Origin: Loripinus fragilis
Taxonomy: Eukaryota; Mollusca; Bivalvia; Lucinida; Lucinidae
Direction: 5' to 3'
NCBI GenBank assembly: GCA_964019695.1
Contig: OZ026530.1
Coordinates: forward strand, 40,174,944-40,238,943
Length of the DNA: 64,000 nucleotides
In this document: one piece after another, positions 11,956 through 22,460 of the stretch
Position numbering within the stretch: the stretch's first letter is position 1
Layout: each line of letters starts with the position of its first letter
Program-made: the position numbers and the translations under genes
The notes under the pieces: generated by a model
The model's input: only the letters and a program-made list of their open reading frames with translations
The model's database searches: none
What the model was told of the DNA's origin: nothing

Positions 11956-12000
11956 TAGCAGCGGATAAAGTGTCGGAGTCTTGCCCAGTGACTGGTGAGA
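11956..12000 (-). mobile_element. S1-like SINE, right half of the split copy
   Basis: TAGCAGCGGATAAAGTGTC followed by TTGCCCAGTGA matches the S1 segment that follows GAACCAGTAC in the intact copies at 21769 and 24043. Beyond about 12000 the similarity is lost, and no tRNA-like head can be recognised. Confidence 0.5.
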
Positions 12001-12752
12001 GTCTCACACCCTTCTATCTCCAGTTAGTGACGTATATAAGTCACTGTCCTACCAGCAAAGTCACTTTGCAAGGTGCAATGGTTTCCAGGCTGGTTTAAAC
12101 ACGTTAAAGTTTTCACCAGGCACAGCTAGATACTGTCTGTCAGTCGGATAGATTTTATTTAAGAAAAGAGTCAAACGACTTTGATCAATCGCTACTTCAC
12201 AAAGAACTTTACAGTTCAGGCAAATCAGGGTTGCTAGTTTGAAGGCAGATGTTGTTGGTTCTAACCAGTAAATGCATCATGCAGCATCTGGACGGGGTCT
12301 GACCTGCCCATTAGATGTTCATCGGCGGTATAGAGTTATACATAAGGTACTATTTGAACAAAGATTTTTAAACGACGAGTGTTGTCCTTGTACACCGTTT
12401 AACCTGGGTTTTCGCTACTAACAAAATGTTCTTAACGGGAATGTACAAGACAAATAAACTGGTGAAACGCATACAGTTAAGACACAGATCGACTGTCGCG
12501 CGTTGATGCATACATGTATGACCTGGCTTTGCACTGTTCATTCAGGTCAATCCAGATAAGGACCGACGAAACTATTTAACATCATTCCCGTATTACATTT
12601 TGTAGCCATTCCTTAATGTAGATATAAGGCTCACCTAGTTTCAAGCAGTTTAGATCCAGAGCCGGACATTTTACGACCTGAGTTACATCCAAACTGCTTA
12701 TAGATATTACCAGCAGCCATCTCTTGTGATCTTTACATATTTGTTAATACCA
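12001..12752. other. No gene seen
   Basis: Non-coding. The only structure noted is a short palindrome near 12034-12055 (AGTGAC, 8 nt, GTCACT). It resembles the end of the hAT-like element at 18523 and a palindrome near 47934. Confidence 0.5.
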
Positions 12753-13040
12753 GGCCGTGTAGCGCAGTCGGTAACTATAGATGCGTGTCTGACTGCAGAT
12801 CAAGGGGCAGTGAGTTTGATCCCGGCTCGGTTCGACCCTTTTGTGAAGATTGATCATGAAATAAATTAATTTCTACGGTCATTCTCCACCATTCCGTTGA
12901 TTCATTCAAGAAGGGTTGCTGTCAGGAAAAGGCAAAAATATGTGCACGAAGTACTTGTTACCGCTTGTTCAAGCTTTGTTAGGTGAACTGACAGTCCCGA
13001 CATGACCGTAGCTGCTGACTGGGACGTAAAACAACAAATC
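12753..13040 (+). mobile_element. tRNA-derived SINE
   Basis: The head GGCCGTGTAGCGCAGTCGG contains a box A-like segment, and GTTTGATCCC about 50 nt downstream is a box B-like segment with one change from GTTCGATCC. The 3' part carries CAGTCCCGACATGACC and ends GGGACGTAAAACAACAAATC, the tail shared with S1. Its length of ~290 bp suits a SINE. The head differs from that of S1, so the two share only the tail. Confidence 0.75.
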
Positions 13041-13436
13041 ATAAAACGTTTTGTTATGATACAACACGTCTCTTATCTCCCATTTATGCCAAATGAAATG
13101 CCCTGAATTGGACCAGTCCACATCCGCTGTTGGGTGGTATTTGTCAAGTCTATTCAAATTTTAATAGAACATTATGTTTAGCAAACTGTGGCGACCCTGA
13201 CCAGACGGCGAACCATGCTGCGTCTAATCTGGATCAGCACTGTTTGTCAATTTCCCAAAATAAGGGTGGGTTAACCCGGCCTACCTCTTGATAAGTGAAT
13301 TTTGTTTTCTTCCCCAGGAGTCGTTATAAAAAGCATCTAAACACTTTCTTCACCGATAGAACCTTTCTGATTCAAGGTTTACTGAATTACCGAGACCCCC
13401 CCCACCTACTCCTCCCCAAATATAAGTTGGGTGTTC
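13041..13436. other. No gene seen
   Basis: Non-coding. TCTGGATCAGCACTGTTTG near 13229 resembles a short word dispersed through the window (for example at 30400 and 60780). Confidence 0.4.
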
Positions 13437-13441
13437 AAAAG

Positions 13442-13699
13442 CATGCGCGGATCCAGAGGGGGACAGGGGATCCGGATCCCCCTAAAATCACAAAATTATA
13501 GGGTTTCTTAGCAGTTCTGGGCCGGATCCCCTGAAATTCTCACAATTCTCAAAGCTATCAAGCTAAATTAAATGGCGTTTCGCTGACGGGCCGATGTTGG
13601 CCCGCTTTTAGTGGTATTTGGATCCTCACTTCCCTAAAAATATATTGTCAGTGGTGCAGAGTTGGACCCCCTCTGACAAACTTTCTGGATCCGCGCATG
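13442..13699. mobile_element. MD MITE, complete copy with 5-bp target duplication
   Basis: 258 bp. The ends are inverted: CATGCGCGGATCCAGA at the left and TCTGGATCCGCGCATG at the right. It is flanked by the direct repeat AAAAG (13437-13441 and 13700-13704). The interior has a GGCGTTTCGCTGACGGGCC segment shared with the copies at 23888 and 58504. There is no coding capacity. Confidence 0.85.
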
Positions 13700-13704
13700 A
13701 AAAG

Positions 13705-14449
13705 AATCAATATATCGATAATTCGATGCAAAACCGGGGTTACATATCTCGAGCGTCTCCGAGTGTGTAGACCAGACGTGTAGAAAAATGTTTATACTCA
13801 TACGCGCTAAATGTTCTCTTAAACGATTTTTTTTTCGCATCAAAGACACCGAATTATAAGGGTTCGAATTTATGTGCCGATTAAATGCCAAGGTTGCTTT
13901 GGGCCAAAATGTCCCGGACTCGTTTACAAATCGTATGGTTGGTTTTATTTTAGGAGAAACCCGCGCTCAGAGTAGTTCTACACACCTGTGTCGAGAGACT
14001 CTGGTCAATAAACAACTTTTCAACTGCGTTTAGGCGGCAAGTAGTGAAAGCTTAGCCGTACTATCAGACTCATTTTTTCTTTTTCTTTATTTTTATAGTC
14101 ATTGCACATTCGAGCATTATCAAGCCAGTTCTCGACATCTACGAGGATAAGAACTCCCCAAGTAACAATTAAGCCTTCGAATATGAAACGCATTTACAGG
14201 AATTTGCACACTCTGATGAGAGTTGATTATTAAAAAAAAACAATAATATGGGGAAATAAAGTAAAAACGTGCACAGACGATGTATTAATGTTGCAGCAAA
14301 CTGCTCCTGGTATTTCAAAAGCTAAATGACTGCTATTGGTTTAAAAAGCCAATACTTGTTCTGATAAACCCGTTATCAGGGAAAACGGAAATCTCCGATC
14401 AGCAGAAAGAAGTCCCGTAAATTTATATTAAATTTCACACGGAGCCGTT
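13705..14449. other. No gene seen
   Basis: Non-coding DNA between the MD MITE and the first LINE. A few translated words near 14370-14450 may be remnants of the LINE endonuclease but are too decayed to call. Confidence 0.4.
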
Positions 14450-14484
14450 TCCGTAATGCTGTACAATTCACTGCTCGTTAAATA

Positions 14485-17397
14485 TATCAACATACAAACC
14501 CAAGGCATTTAAACGCACAGTTTGGGATTACAAGTCAACAAATATAAACGAAATAAACGAATCTTTGCACAGTGCTCCTTGGGATATGGCGTATGCTTTA
14601 TGTGATGACATTGATGAAATTCTTAGTTATAATAATTCCTTGATTGAATCGATTTGTCAAGAACACATTTTACATAAAACCGTTACTATTCGGACAAATG
14701 AAAAGCCATGGATGTCAAATGAGGTGCGTTACTTTTTTTCGCAGACGAGACCGTTTTTTTTAAAAAAAAATAAAAGAACACAGTCCGCAACTGACAAGCT
14801 TAACTTTTATATTGTGCGTCGTGAGGCAGACAATGCAAAACGAAATGCTATTAAAAGATATGGACAACAATTGGTAAATAAACTGAGTCAAGATCACATG
14901 GATGTAAAAACATTCTGGAAATTGTCCAAAAATATTCTGGGTTGAAAGTCAGATCGGTTCATACCTCTACTGTATGAAAATGGTCAGATGATACCTGATG
15001 ATCTTTCAAAGGCATCAATTTTTAATAACTATTTTGCATCTATATCATCCTTCGCCAAAAATGTAATAACACCCGACCTGCCAAATTTGAATTATCTCAC
15101 AGAAACACGCTTAGATAGGATAACCACAAAAGAAAATGAAGTCAAATCATTACTACGTAGAATCAATACTAATAAATCTTCAGGTCCGGATGGTATTGGC
15201 AACTGGGTTCTTAAGCATTGTGCTAAGCCCCTAAGCTTCCCCTATTCAAACTTTTTTTAATAAGTCACTTGAAACAGGTATATTTCCTAGTCAATGGAAA
15301 CACGCAAATGTTTATCCAGTGTTTAAGAGAGAAAATAAATCAGACAAAACAAATTACAGACCAATCTCGCTGCTAAGTAGTTCCTCAAAAATATCAGAGA
15401 AAATTTATTTATAAACGTCTTTATGAATACTTAATGGATAATAATTTACTCATCAAGCAAAACTCTGGCTTTAAACGAAATGATTCTACAGTAAATCAGC
15501 TCTTAAAGATTGTACATCAAATATATCAGGATATCAATAATGGACAAAATACTTGTCTCGTATTCCTTGATGTATCAAAGGCTTTTGATAAGGTGTGGCA
15601 TAAAGGATTATTATTCAAATTACGTCAACTTGGTATTGTTGGTACACTCTATGACTGGATAGAGCATTAACTCACCGGCAGATCAAAAAAGGTTGTGATA
15701 AATGGAATAGCCTCTTCTTTGAGATATCTCCAAACTGGCGTCCCTCAGGGTTCAATCTTAGGACCGACTATTTTTAATTTATATAAATGACATCATAAAT
15801 GACCTCCAATGCAATGTTAACTTGTTTGCCGATGACACATCCATACAAAAATGTCTTGATAGTCATGATGATTTTAAAGTAATAAATGACGATTTGCTCA
15901 AACTCTCAGTCTATGGTATTAAATGGTAAATTACTTTTAATGCACTAAAGACCGAATACATAATAGTATCTAAACGAAAAACACGTGCAATGCATCCTGA
16001 CTTATCTCTAAATGACACAAAACTTACAGGAGTAAATAATCATAAACACTTGGGACTAACAATTAGTAACAACATGTCTTGGTCATCGCATATAAATGAA
16101 ATACTGGCCAAAGCGGAAAAAAGACTCTTAATTATACAAACCAAATATCTGTGTGTCTTGATCCACATTTGAATTAAGGGTGAGGTTGGCGCCGTTAAAC
16201 CGCTTTAAGCCCTCCAGTAAAATATTTTACTGACCGTTCCAAGGCGGTACTTCTTTTTTGGATCTTTTATGTTTCTGTTCTGTATTGTGTTTGCTATGTC
16301 TTTGTGCGTGTCTATTTATATGTGCTTTGTGGTCACCTGCTGGGAAAGGGCTGACCTCTTGGCTCTCGTTTGTGGTGTCTGCTGTGAGTTTGTCACTTTT
16401 CTATTGGTATCCTGGGTCAGGTGTGGTACTTGATTGTATCGATTCCTGATCTTTACACCCTTACTTTCTTTTATCTCAATTATGCGAAGGTCAAAACATA
16501 TTTTACCAAGAAGTTGCCTTGATAAGCTCTACAAAATTATGATACACCCTTTACTCGATTATTGTGATGTTATTTATGATTCTTGTACCATGTATGAAAG
16601 TGAACAACTTGACAAACTACAAAGGAAAGCCAGCTTATTATGTACTGGTGCATTCAGGATCACCCTAAACGAAACACTATTAAAAGAGGTAGGATGGCCA
16701 AAATTAACAAACAAGAAGAGCAAGTCACAGGCTTGTCTTATTTTACAAAATATTAAATGACTTGACCCCTCAATACTTGAAACATTTATGTAACTTAATA
16801 TCACATACTACAAATAACTATCAGCTTCGAAGAAACAACTCCTTCCTTGTACCATTAACTCATAGGGAATCCTTTTCCAAATCTTATTTTCCAAAGACAA
16901 TTCGTGATTGGAATAAGCTACCAAACGATGTAAAACAATCACAGTTGCTGAATATCTTTAAAACAAGAATTAGGTCCTTATATAAGCCACTAGTTCAATT
17001 CAAATTGTATTCTTATGGTCATGGCCTCAGTCAAGTGATTCATTGTAGAATAAGATTAGGCCTTAGCCACCTAAATTATCATTTACACCGCTACAATCTT
17101 GTAGATTCTCCCAGCTGTTCCAATCCAGATTTTGGAGGAACCACAGAATCAGAAGAACATTATTTTCTATTTTGCCCTAAATTCAACAATGAAAGACGAT
17201 TACTACTTGAAAATATATCAAATAAACTCTTTTAAAACGTTAATTATAATACATTTATTACATTGATGCCGAAGTATATATGTAAAGTACTCCTAGAAGG
17301 CTCCATAGACGCCTCGCATGATGAAAATACTTCAATTCTAGATGATGTATTTAAATATATAGACTCACAAAGCGTTTTATTACTTTCCAAGAACTAA
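14485..17397 (+). pseudogene. LINE 1 ORF2-like polyprotein, broken
   Basis: Coding similarity begins upstream of 14565 with a KRTVWDY-like segment typical of the linker after the endonuclease. Pieces in order: 14485-14942, 14988-15260 (KSSGPDGI, start of the RT core), 15434-15667 (FLDVSKAFDKVWH), 15670-16139 (GVPQGSILGP; active site FADD near 15830), 16488-16745 (C-terminal thumb) and 16741-17397. Breaks include a TGA at 14943, frameshifts near 15250, 15400 and 16745, a TAA at 15668 where a Tyr codon is expected, and the inserted RL-A element. The C-terminal part has a Cys/His cluster around 17110-17190 (CSNP...EEHYFLFC). Target-primed integration is the family role. This copy is dead. Confidence 0.85.
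16140..16477 (+). mobile_element. RL-A LINE-like 3' end with 10-bp target duplication, inside LINE 1
   Basis: It matches the other RL-A copies from ACCAAATATCT through CCGTTCCAAGGCGGT to GATTCCTGATCTTTACACCC and a TTACTTTC tail. AATTATACAA (16130-16139) and AATTATGCGA (16478-16487) flank it and differ at two positions, as expected for an aged target-site duplication. Removing the insert and one duplicate restores the LINE 1 reading RLLI-MRRSKHI, which fixes the borders. The 60-codon frame over it has no coding meaning. Confidence 0.85.
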
Positions 17398-17734
17398 TTG
17401 ACGCCTCAACCGATAATTAATGTTTATTCAAAGAAGTATGAGAAACCTGAACGCCGCAAAAAGGTCCTCATATCAGCTTTTTTTCATTTTTGTCTTATTT
17501 GTGCGTCAGTGTGGTTGCGCCAACAAGGCTTAGAATTATTAAACATGAGATGGATTGTTAAACATCAGTTATATAAAGATGCTGCCGTTTATATTCAGCA
17601 ATAATTTTGTAAACTCGCTGTTAGCACTGCTGGCGCAACGATGGCATTAAACATTATCTAATATCCCTTGTCTCAATAGGGTGACTGCTCTGTGTCCCCT
17701 CTCTACTCTTTTATGTCTTGTTTCGTCTACTTGT

Positions 17735-17895
17735 CTGTGTGTGTGTCTGTCTGTCTGTTTTGTCTGTATGTCTGTCTGTCTGTCAGATACGTACGTACGT
17801 GATACGTATGTATGTACGTGAGTGCGTGGGTACGCGAATGCGTACTTACGTATGTATGTATGTATGTATGTATGTATGTATGTATGTATGTGCGG
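17735..17895 (+). repeat. Compound microsatellite (GTCT)n/(ACGT)n/(TATG)n
   Basis: Runs of TGTC, then GTACGTACGTGATACG, then at least ten TATG repeats ending near 17890. It lies in the 3' UTR of LINE 1. Overlapping frames reading VCVC or CMYV repeats are artefacts. Confidence 0.95.
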
Positions 17896-18022
17896 CGTCA
17901 TCATATATATTGTCATATTGTTTAATTGTTATGTTGTATGTTAGGAGACCAACTAGTAGCACCTGGGCTGTTTGGAATCCTTGTAAAATAAATAAAGCAT
18001 TAAATTAATTAAAAAAAATAGT

Positions 18023-20391
18023 GATCCCAACAATTTTCGAGGTATGTCATTAGTAAATACAATGTACAAAATATTTTCCAGTATTTTAAACAAACGCTTT
18101 TATGACTGGGTCGAAGAAAATGAGAAACTTGATGAGTCACAAGCCGGGTTCAGAGCAGGCTACTCTGCTATTGATAACATATTTTCTTTATGTGCTGTTG
18201 TCCAAAAATACTTATCAAGATGCGGCGGATGGTTCTATTGTTTATATGTTGACGTCCAAAAAGCATTCGATTCGGTGGAACACGAACAGCTCTTTAAAAG
18301 TCTAATGAAACAAGGAGTACATGGCAAATTTTTAAGGGCAGTAAAGTCTTTATATTCTAACTTATATGCATCGACGTGCACAGTTAATGGTCAAACGAAA
18401 GCTTTCCTTTGTAATATCGGTACCAGACAAGGGGACGTAAGCAGTCCGCTACTATTCGCATTATTGATTAACGATTTATGTACCTTACTCCGAGAGCAGT
18501 GCGCTGGTGGATTCTTCGTTACCAGTGACCTATATAAGAGTGACTAGAAACTCCAATAAAATTCCAATACTCAACTCAAATAACACTGTCGTGTATCTTA
18601 CACAGGTAAATGAGGGAAACTCCATATCATTTATCTGCACGATTGGCTTTTACCGCTGTTTTGGAATACACAGCGTAATTTCTCTATTGTTTACCTAAAC
18701 TTTTAACACCTTAATAAACACCGAAATTATATAATAACGATAATTATGAGTCATTGGACATCTTAGTTTATGAATATTGATAAATCGAGACACAGATATA
18801 GCCATGTTTCAAGCTTTATTCGTCAGAGTGAAAGAGGTATTTTTGAAGCCATTTTTTGCAGATTTCCGCAACTTTCTTAAAATCGGCCGTTATTTACAGG
18901 GTCATAACTCAATCGGATTAGTTTTTACATTGCAGAAACAAAGCATTTAGCAATATTTTATATATGTTTTTTTGATTGTAATTAACAATATTTACCAATA
19001 AGCGATATTAAAGACGAAGTACGCTCTTTAAGGTACCTATAAATGCAGCGGTCTCGCAAGCTGCATCGCCATTTTGAGTGTGTACGATAAAAGGCGTACC
19101 AGGCGTTAGTCACGTGACACATGCCACGACATACCTATATGGCTGAAAAATGAAGTGTCCAGTCACTCTAATATAGGTCACTGTCGTTACCAAGGAGGTT
19201 TCAGACATATTCTGCCAAATGTTCACAGACGATATCGATACACGGATAATACTGCAAAAACAATTAAACATTATCTCTGAATGTGTCAATTAACAAAAGT
19301 GACGGTAAACTTGAATAAAAGTGAAATTATTGTATTCCGCAATGGCGGTCCTTTACGCAGTTATGAGTCATGGACCTTCAATGGTATACCAGTTAAAACT
19401 ACTTCTGAGTACAAATATCTGGGCATTTTATTTACACCTAAACTTTCGTAGTCTAGAGCAAAACGGTTACTGGCGTCCCAAGCTAGAAAAGCAATATTTT
19501 GCATAAAAACTTATCAAAGAAAATTTGGTTATTTTCAAAAGGATGAATTATTCTGCCTTTTTGATTCCATGGTTAAACCGGTATGGGTCTGAGGTCTGGG
19601 ACACTGAATATTCAGACGTTATAGAATCTGTTCGTTTCAATTTTTGTAAATATTTTCTAGGAGTCAACAACTCAATAAATAATGCCGTTGCGATTGGTGA
19701 GTGTGGCCATCTTCCTCTTTGTGTAACTTATTTCACAATTGTAAAAAAAGTATTGGTGTAAACTTATACACATGCAAAAAATAGATATCCTAAGAATTGC
19801 TATAAAATGTTGAAAGCATTAGATGAAGCAGGCAGACAAAATTGGGTTTCAAAAGTTCGTAACTTATTATTCACTTATGGGTTTTGGTATATCTTGATTG
19901 CTCAAGATGTGGGAGATATTGGTATGTTCATATCGCAGTTTAAGCAACGATTACCAGATTGCATTAAACAGCGGTTGCACTCAGTCTTCTCGGTGTGATA
20001 CATATAAAGAATTCAAGTCATTGTTAAATGTTGAAAAGTATTTATGCATAGACATACCCTTTTCCTTAAGAAAAGCATTTGCAATATTTCGTTGCTCTAG
20101 CCACATATTTAATATTGAGCTTGGTCGCCATTGGGGAATAGACACAGCTGATAGAGTTTGCTTATATTGTTTTAATAACTATAACCTTCTTGTTGTTGAG
20201 GATGAATATCATGTATTTTTTAAATGTGAAAAATTTGATGCCTAAGAAACGAATATTCGAACACGTGGTATCAATATGGTTATAGTCTGCAAAATTTCCA
20301 CAACATTATTAGTACAAAATTTCCTGTACTGATAAAGAAAATGTGCATATATATTAACGAATTGTTGAAACTTAAAGACAATGAGAACTAA
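18023..20391 (+). pseudogene. LINE 2 reverse transcriptase and C-terminal domain, broken
   Basis: 18023-18522 reads the RT finger and palm: NNFRGMSLVNTMYKIFS, SQAGFRAGYS, YVDVQKAFDSVEH and GTRQGDVSSPLLFALLIND. After the hAT-like insert the frame resumes at 19184 with SDIFCQMFTDDI, where FTDD replaces the usual F/YADD. Then NKSEIIVFRNGGPLRSYE at 19312, a stop in the thumb near 19450, and a shift near 19585. 19590-19758 and 19892-20245 hold the C-terminal region with CLYC...EYHVFFKC, a zinc-knuckle-like cluster. One more shift near 20245 leads to a final stop at about 20391. Several stops make it non-functional. Confidence 0.85.
18523..19183. mobile_element. hAT-like non-autonomous DNA element inside LINE 2
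   Basis: The ends are inverted: CAGTGACCTATATAAGAGTG at the left and its near-complement at the right (…CACTCTAATATAGGTCACTG). TCGTTAC flanks it on both sides (18516-18522, 19184-19190), extendable to 8 bp if the border is shifted by one base. CAGTG-type ends and a 7-8-bp duplication fit the hAT superfamily. It is 661 bp and has no transposase. Removing it restores the LINE 2 reading through GGFFVT to VSDIFC. Confidence 0.8.
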
Positions 20392-20691
20392 TTCTTATAT
20401 TCTAAAACTCAATCTACTGTCTCCAAATATTGAGAAAAATTTTGAATCTTAAATATCAGTAATGTTACAGGTGATCTTGATAGCCTAGACAACACTTTCT
20501 TTGAGATAGAGATGTGTTGTTTGGGTTCTCTGGATGACTTATAACATGGGGTATGATAACAAAGTATGACAGCAAGCAAGGTATGATAACAAGGACCTCA
20601 CTGCTACTTGTATTTTTATTTAAATACTATGTGATGTATTTTGGGCTGGTGGCCTTTGTTTATATACTAAAACCTAGAGTTATCAATCCAT

Positions 20692-21120
20692 AGTTCCCTT
20701 ATTTTGACTAACTGACCATTGGTTTGTAGCAATATCTTGGTCAAATATCAACCTACGTGGCTGAAGTTTTCAGTACTGACATTAAAAAGATCGGCCTATT
20801 AAGGATTTTAATAACTTGCTTACGTGTTTCTATAATGCGCATTGTTAGGGAGAAGCGTACTATGCATTTTTGTACGAGCATGGCCATCATTTAGTGATTT
20901 TCACCATCATGTAAAGTGTCTGGTACAAAACTATGTGGGCCGCAACTCGACAAAACCTGTCTTTGAGGTTTTCGACAGAGCGAGAATCAAACCAGTCACC
21001 TTAGCTACAGAGGCTAGCTGGAATATTGCATGTTCGCTTGTAGCAAGCTTAGATATGATACTTTCCAATAATCGAATAACACAGACGCTGATCAGACTGC
21101 GCGGATTCGCAGGCTGATCT
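20692..21120. repeat. Probable interspersed repeat fragment with a spurious 91-codon frame
   Basis: The frame 20842-21117 reads KPVFEVFDRARIKPV and then SLVASLDMILSNNRIT. I recall close variants as translations of a dispersed bivalve repeat rather than a conserved protein. The DNA ends with CTGATCAGACTGCGCGGAT, a word also used in the ME MITEs. I therefore call it a repeat, not a gene. Confidence 0.4.
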
Positions 21121-21754
21121 GCGCCTCTGTTTTTTTCCGCTAACTCCGAAGACAGCTTTTTCTCGCGTTAAGGCCCACTTTTTTATGTGCTTCATATGTA
21201 TATTAGTTACTTTGATGACTCATCTTTTTTGATTTGCTTACCAGCGTTGTGTTTATTTTCTTGTCCTTTTGTAAAATTTGGCTCATTTTGGCAATATCCG
21301 GTCAGGAAAGGAGTGGGGGGGGGGGAGAGAGAACGGGTCGGCCCAGTTTTCCCCCACTGTTAAGCTCATGTATATAATTGTTGGGTATAAGATTTTCCCC
21401 CTCTTTGTATACGTAATTAACAGTGTGAAGATTAATCTAAAGTGCAATATAATAGTAATAAAAACAATATTATAATAAAAAGAAAGGATGAAAAGAAAAC
21501 TTAGAGGTCTTTTGGATGTGGAAAGAATTGGTGAGCCTGGTTTTCCACACCCCCTGCCAAGATCAAGTATATATAGATATATTAGCTTTGTTTTTTATTC
21601 TTTTCATGGTATAGGTCCTTAATAAGTGTTAAAATAAAGTTAAATTACACGTTTGTGCTGGGTTTATTCTAAGAACAATTTATAGTAAACGCAAAAACTG
21701 CTGTTTCAGAACGATATTTGATACCAATCAACACCACAAATGATACATTTATCA
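21121..21754. other. No gene seen
   Basis: AT-rich non-coding sequence with a G-run near 21313. TTTTCC-type words near 21345 and 21540 resemble the hairpin at 22035-22100 but form no clear element. Confidence 0.4.
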
Positions 21755-21768
21755 CTTGTCAAGCTTTT

Positions 21769-21970
21769 GTTTTGTTTTGTTTGATTTGATTCTTTACGTC
21801 CACTCAACAATCTTTCAGTTATGCGGGACGGTTCTTCCTGGGTTTAACCAGTACTAAGCTAGGATAAATGTGTCTTGCTCAAGGACCACAACGCAGTGAC
21901 GCCGGTGAGGCTCGAACCCGCTACTCTTCGGTCTCGAGTCAAGCACTCTACCACTGAGCCACTGCGCTCC
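21769..21970 (-). mobile_element. S1 tRNA-derived SINE with perfect 14-bp target duplication
   Basis: Read on the minus strand it starts GGGAGCGCAGTGGCTCAGTG, with box A-like TGGCTCAGTGGTAGAGTGC and box B-like GGGTTCGAGCC. A body follows, then the tail GGACGTAAAGAATCAAATCA and a short GTTTT-type (plus strand) run. CTTGTCAAGCTTTT occurs perfectly at 21755-21768 and 21971-21984, which defines the insertion. Intact boxes and the perfect duplication suggest a fairly recent insertion. It lies about 385 bp upstream of the sulfotransferase start codon. Confidence 0.9.
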
Positions 21971-22034
21971 CTTGTCAAGCTTTTTCCAAAAAGATAATAT
22001 GGAGGAAAACAAGACTGGATAGGGAAATTTGACT

Positions 22035-22100
22035 TGTCAATTCTTTCTGCGGGGGAAAAATTGACTGGTTAGATTTTTCCCCGCGGAAAGAATGAGCCAG
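22035..22100. repeat. Hairpin-forming inverted repeat upstream of exon 1
   Basis: TTCTTTCTGCGGGGGAAAAAT and, about 20 nt later, ATTTTTCCCCGCGGAAAGAA are near-perfect complements. It lies about 250 bp upstream of the sulfotransferase start codon. It could be the core of a small MITE; I see no target duplication. Confidence 0.65.
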
Positions 22101-22354
22101 CCCATTCTTTCCCCAGAGAAAACACTGATTGTGGAAAAATGACCGTTACAACGGGACAACACACATCCATAAGGTTAATTCTGTTTGCAAATGCTTCATT
22201 CATGGTTTAAATTCTTTAGAATAAAATGGCGTTTAGTGTTATGTTTTATTTTTAAACAATTATTCATGGAAAGAATGTCATTATGATCGAAGTGACAGGT
22301 GGTGCTATAATTATTCAGGGAAAGAGACAAAAGGAAAGCTTTGACAAGAGAAAG

Positions 22355-22460
22355 ATGGCGATTTCTAACAAGAGGAAGAAACTGGGTTTTGTATTTGGAA
22401 TTGCCATAGGAGTTTTAATCATTTACACCATAAGAGTGAACATATTTCGTGTTAAAGCAG
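22355..22460 (+). CDS. Carbohydrate sulfotransferase, coding exon 1 (cytosolic tail and membrane anchor)
   Basis: It encodes MAISNKRKK, a short basic cytosolic tail, then a hydrophobic segment at residues 10-26 (LGFVFGIAIGVLIIYTI) and the start of a luminal stem. This is the N-terminus of a type II Golgi membrane protein. The ATG at 22355 has A at -3 and G at +4. An in-frame ATG at 22283 would add 24 residues and is less likely. The exon ends AAAGCAG before GTAAAT, a usable donor, leaving one base of a split codon. That phase matches the acceptor at 40346-40347, giving codon GGT (Gly36). With exon 2 it forms a 405-residue protein. An unseen middle exon cannot be excluded. Confidence 0.65.

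Larger units (their letters stand above)
14450..18008 (+). mobile_element. LINE 1, 5'-truncated CR1/L2/Jockey-like non-LTR retrotransposon
   Basis: It runs from a piece of the endonuclease C-terminus through reverse transcriptase and C-terminal domain to a 3' UTR that ends with an AATAAA signal near 17988. The coding part is a pseudogene (separate entry). A RL-A fragment is inserted at 16140-16477 with a target duplication. The 3' UTR holds TGTC- and TATG-type microsatellites. A second LINE begins right after it at about 18020, in the same orientation. Confidence 0.85.
18020..20670 (+). mobile_element. LINE 2, 5'-truncated non-LTR retrotransposon
   Basis: It begins abruptly inside the reverse transcriptase, after a short A-run at 18009-18018 that ends LINE 1, so it is 5'-truncated. 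The coding part runs to about 20391, followed by a 3' UTR with GGGCTGGTGGCCTTTG near 20642. It belongs to a different family from LINE 1 by RT sequence. A hAT-like element sits in its RT at 18523-19183. Confidence 0.8.

Noticed and set aside
14205..14235. Hammerhead ribozyme (CTGATGAG word)
   Set aside because: No CGAAAC-type second core strand or stem III lies at the required distance. The satellite monomers also lack the hammerhead core.
16258..16449. 63-residue hydrophobic frame
   Set aside because: It lies inside the RL-A insert; the other RL-A copies do not keep it open.
17647..18008. Frames with MYVCMYV or THIHTYIHTYI repeats
   Set aside because: They are readings of the compound microsatellite in the LINE 1 3' UTR, on both strands.
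20842..21117. 91-residue frame as a gene
   Set aside because: It resembles translations of a dispersed repeat, and its 3' part shares words with the ME MITE.
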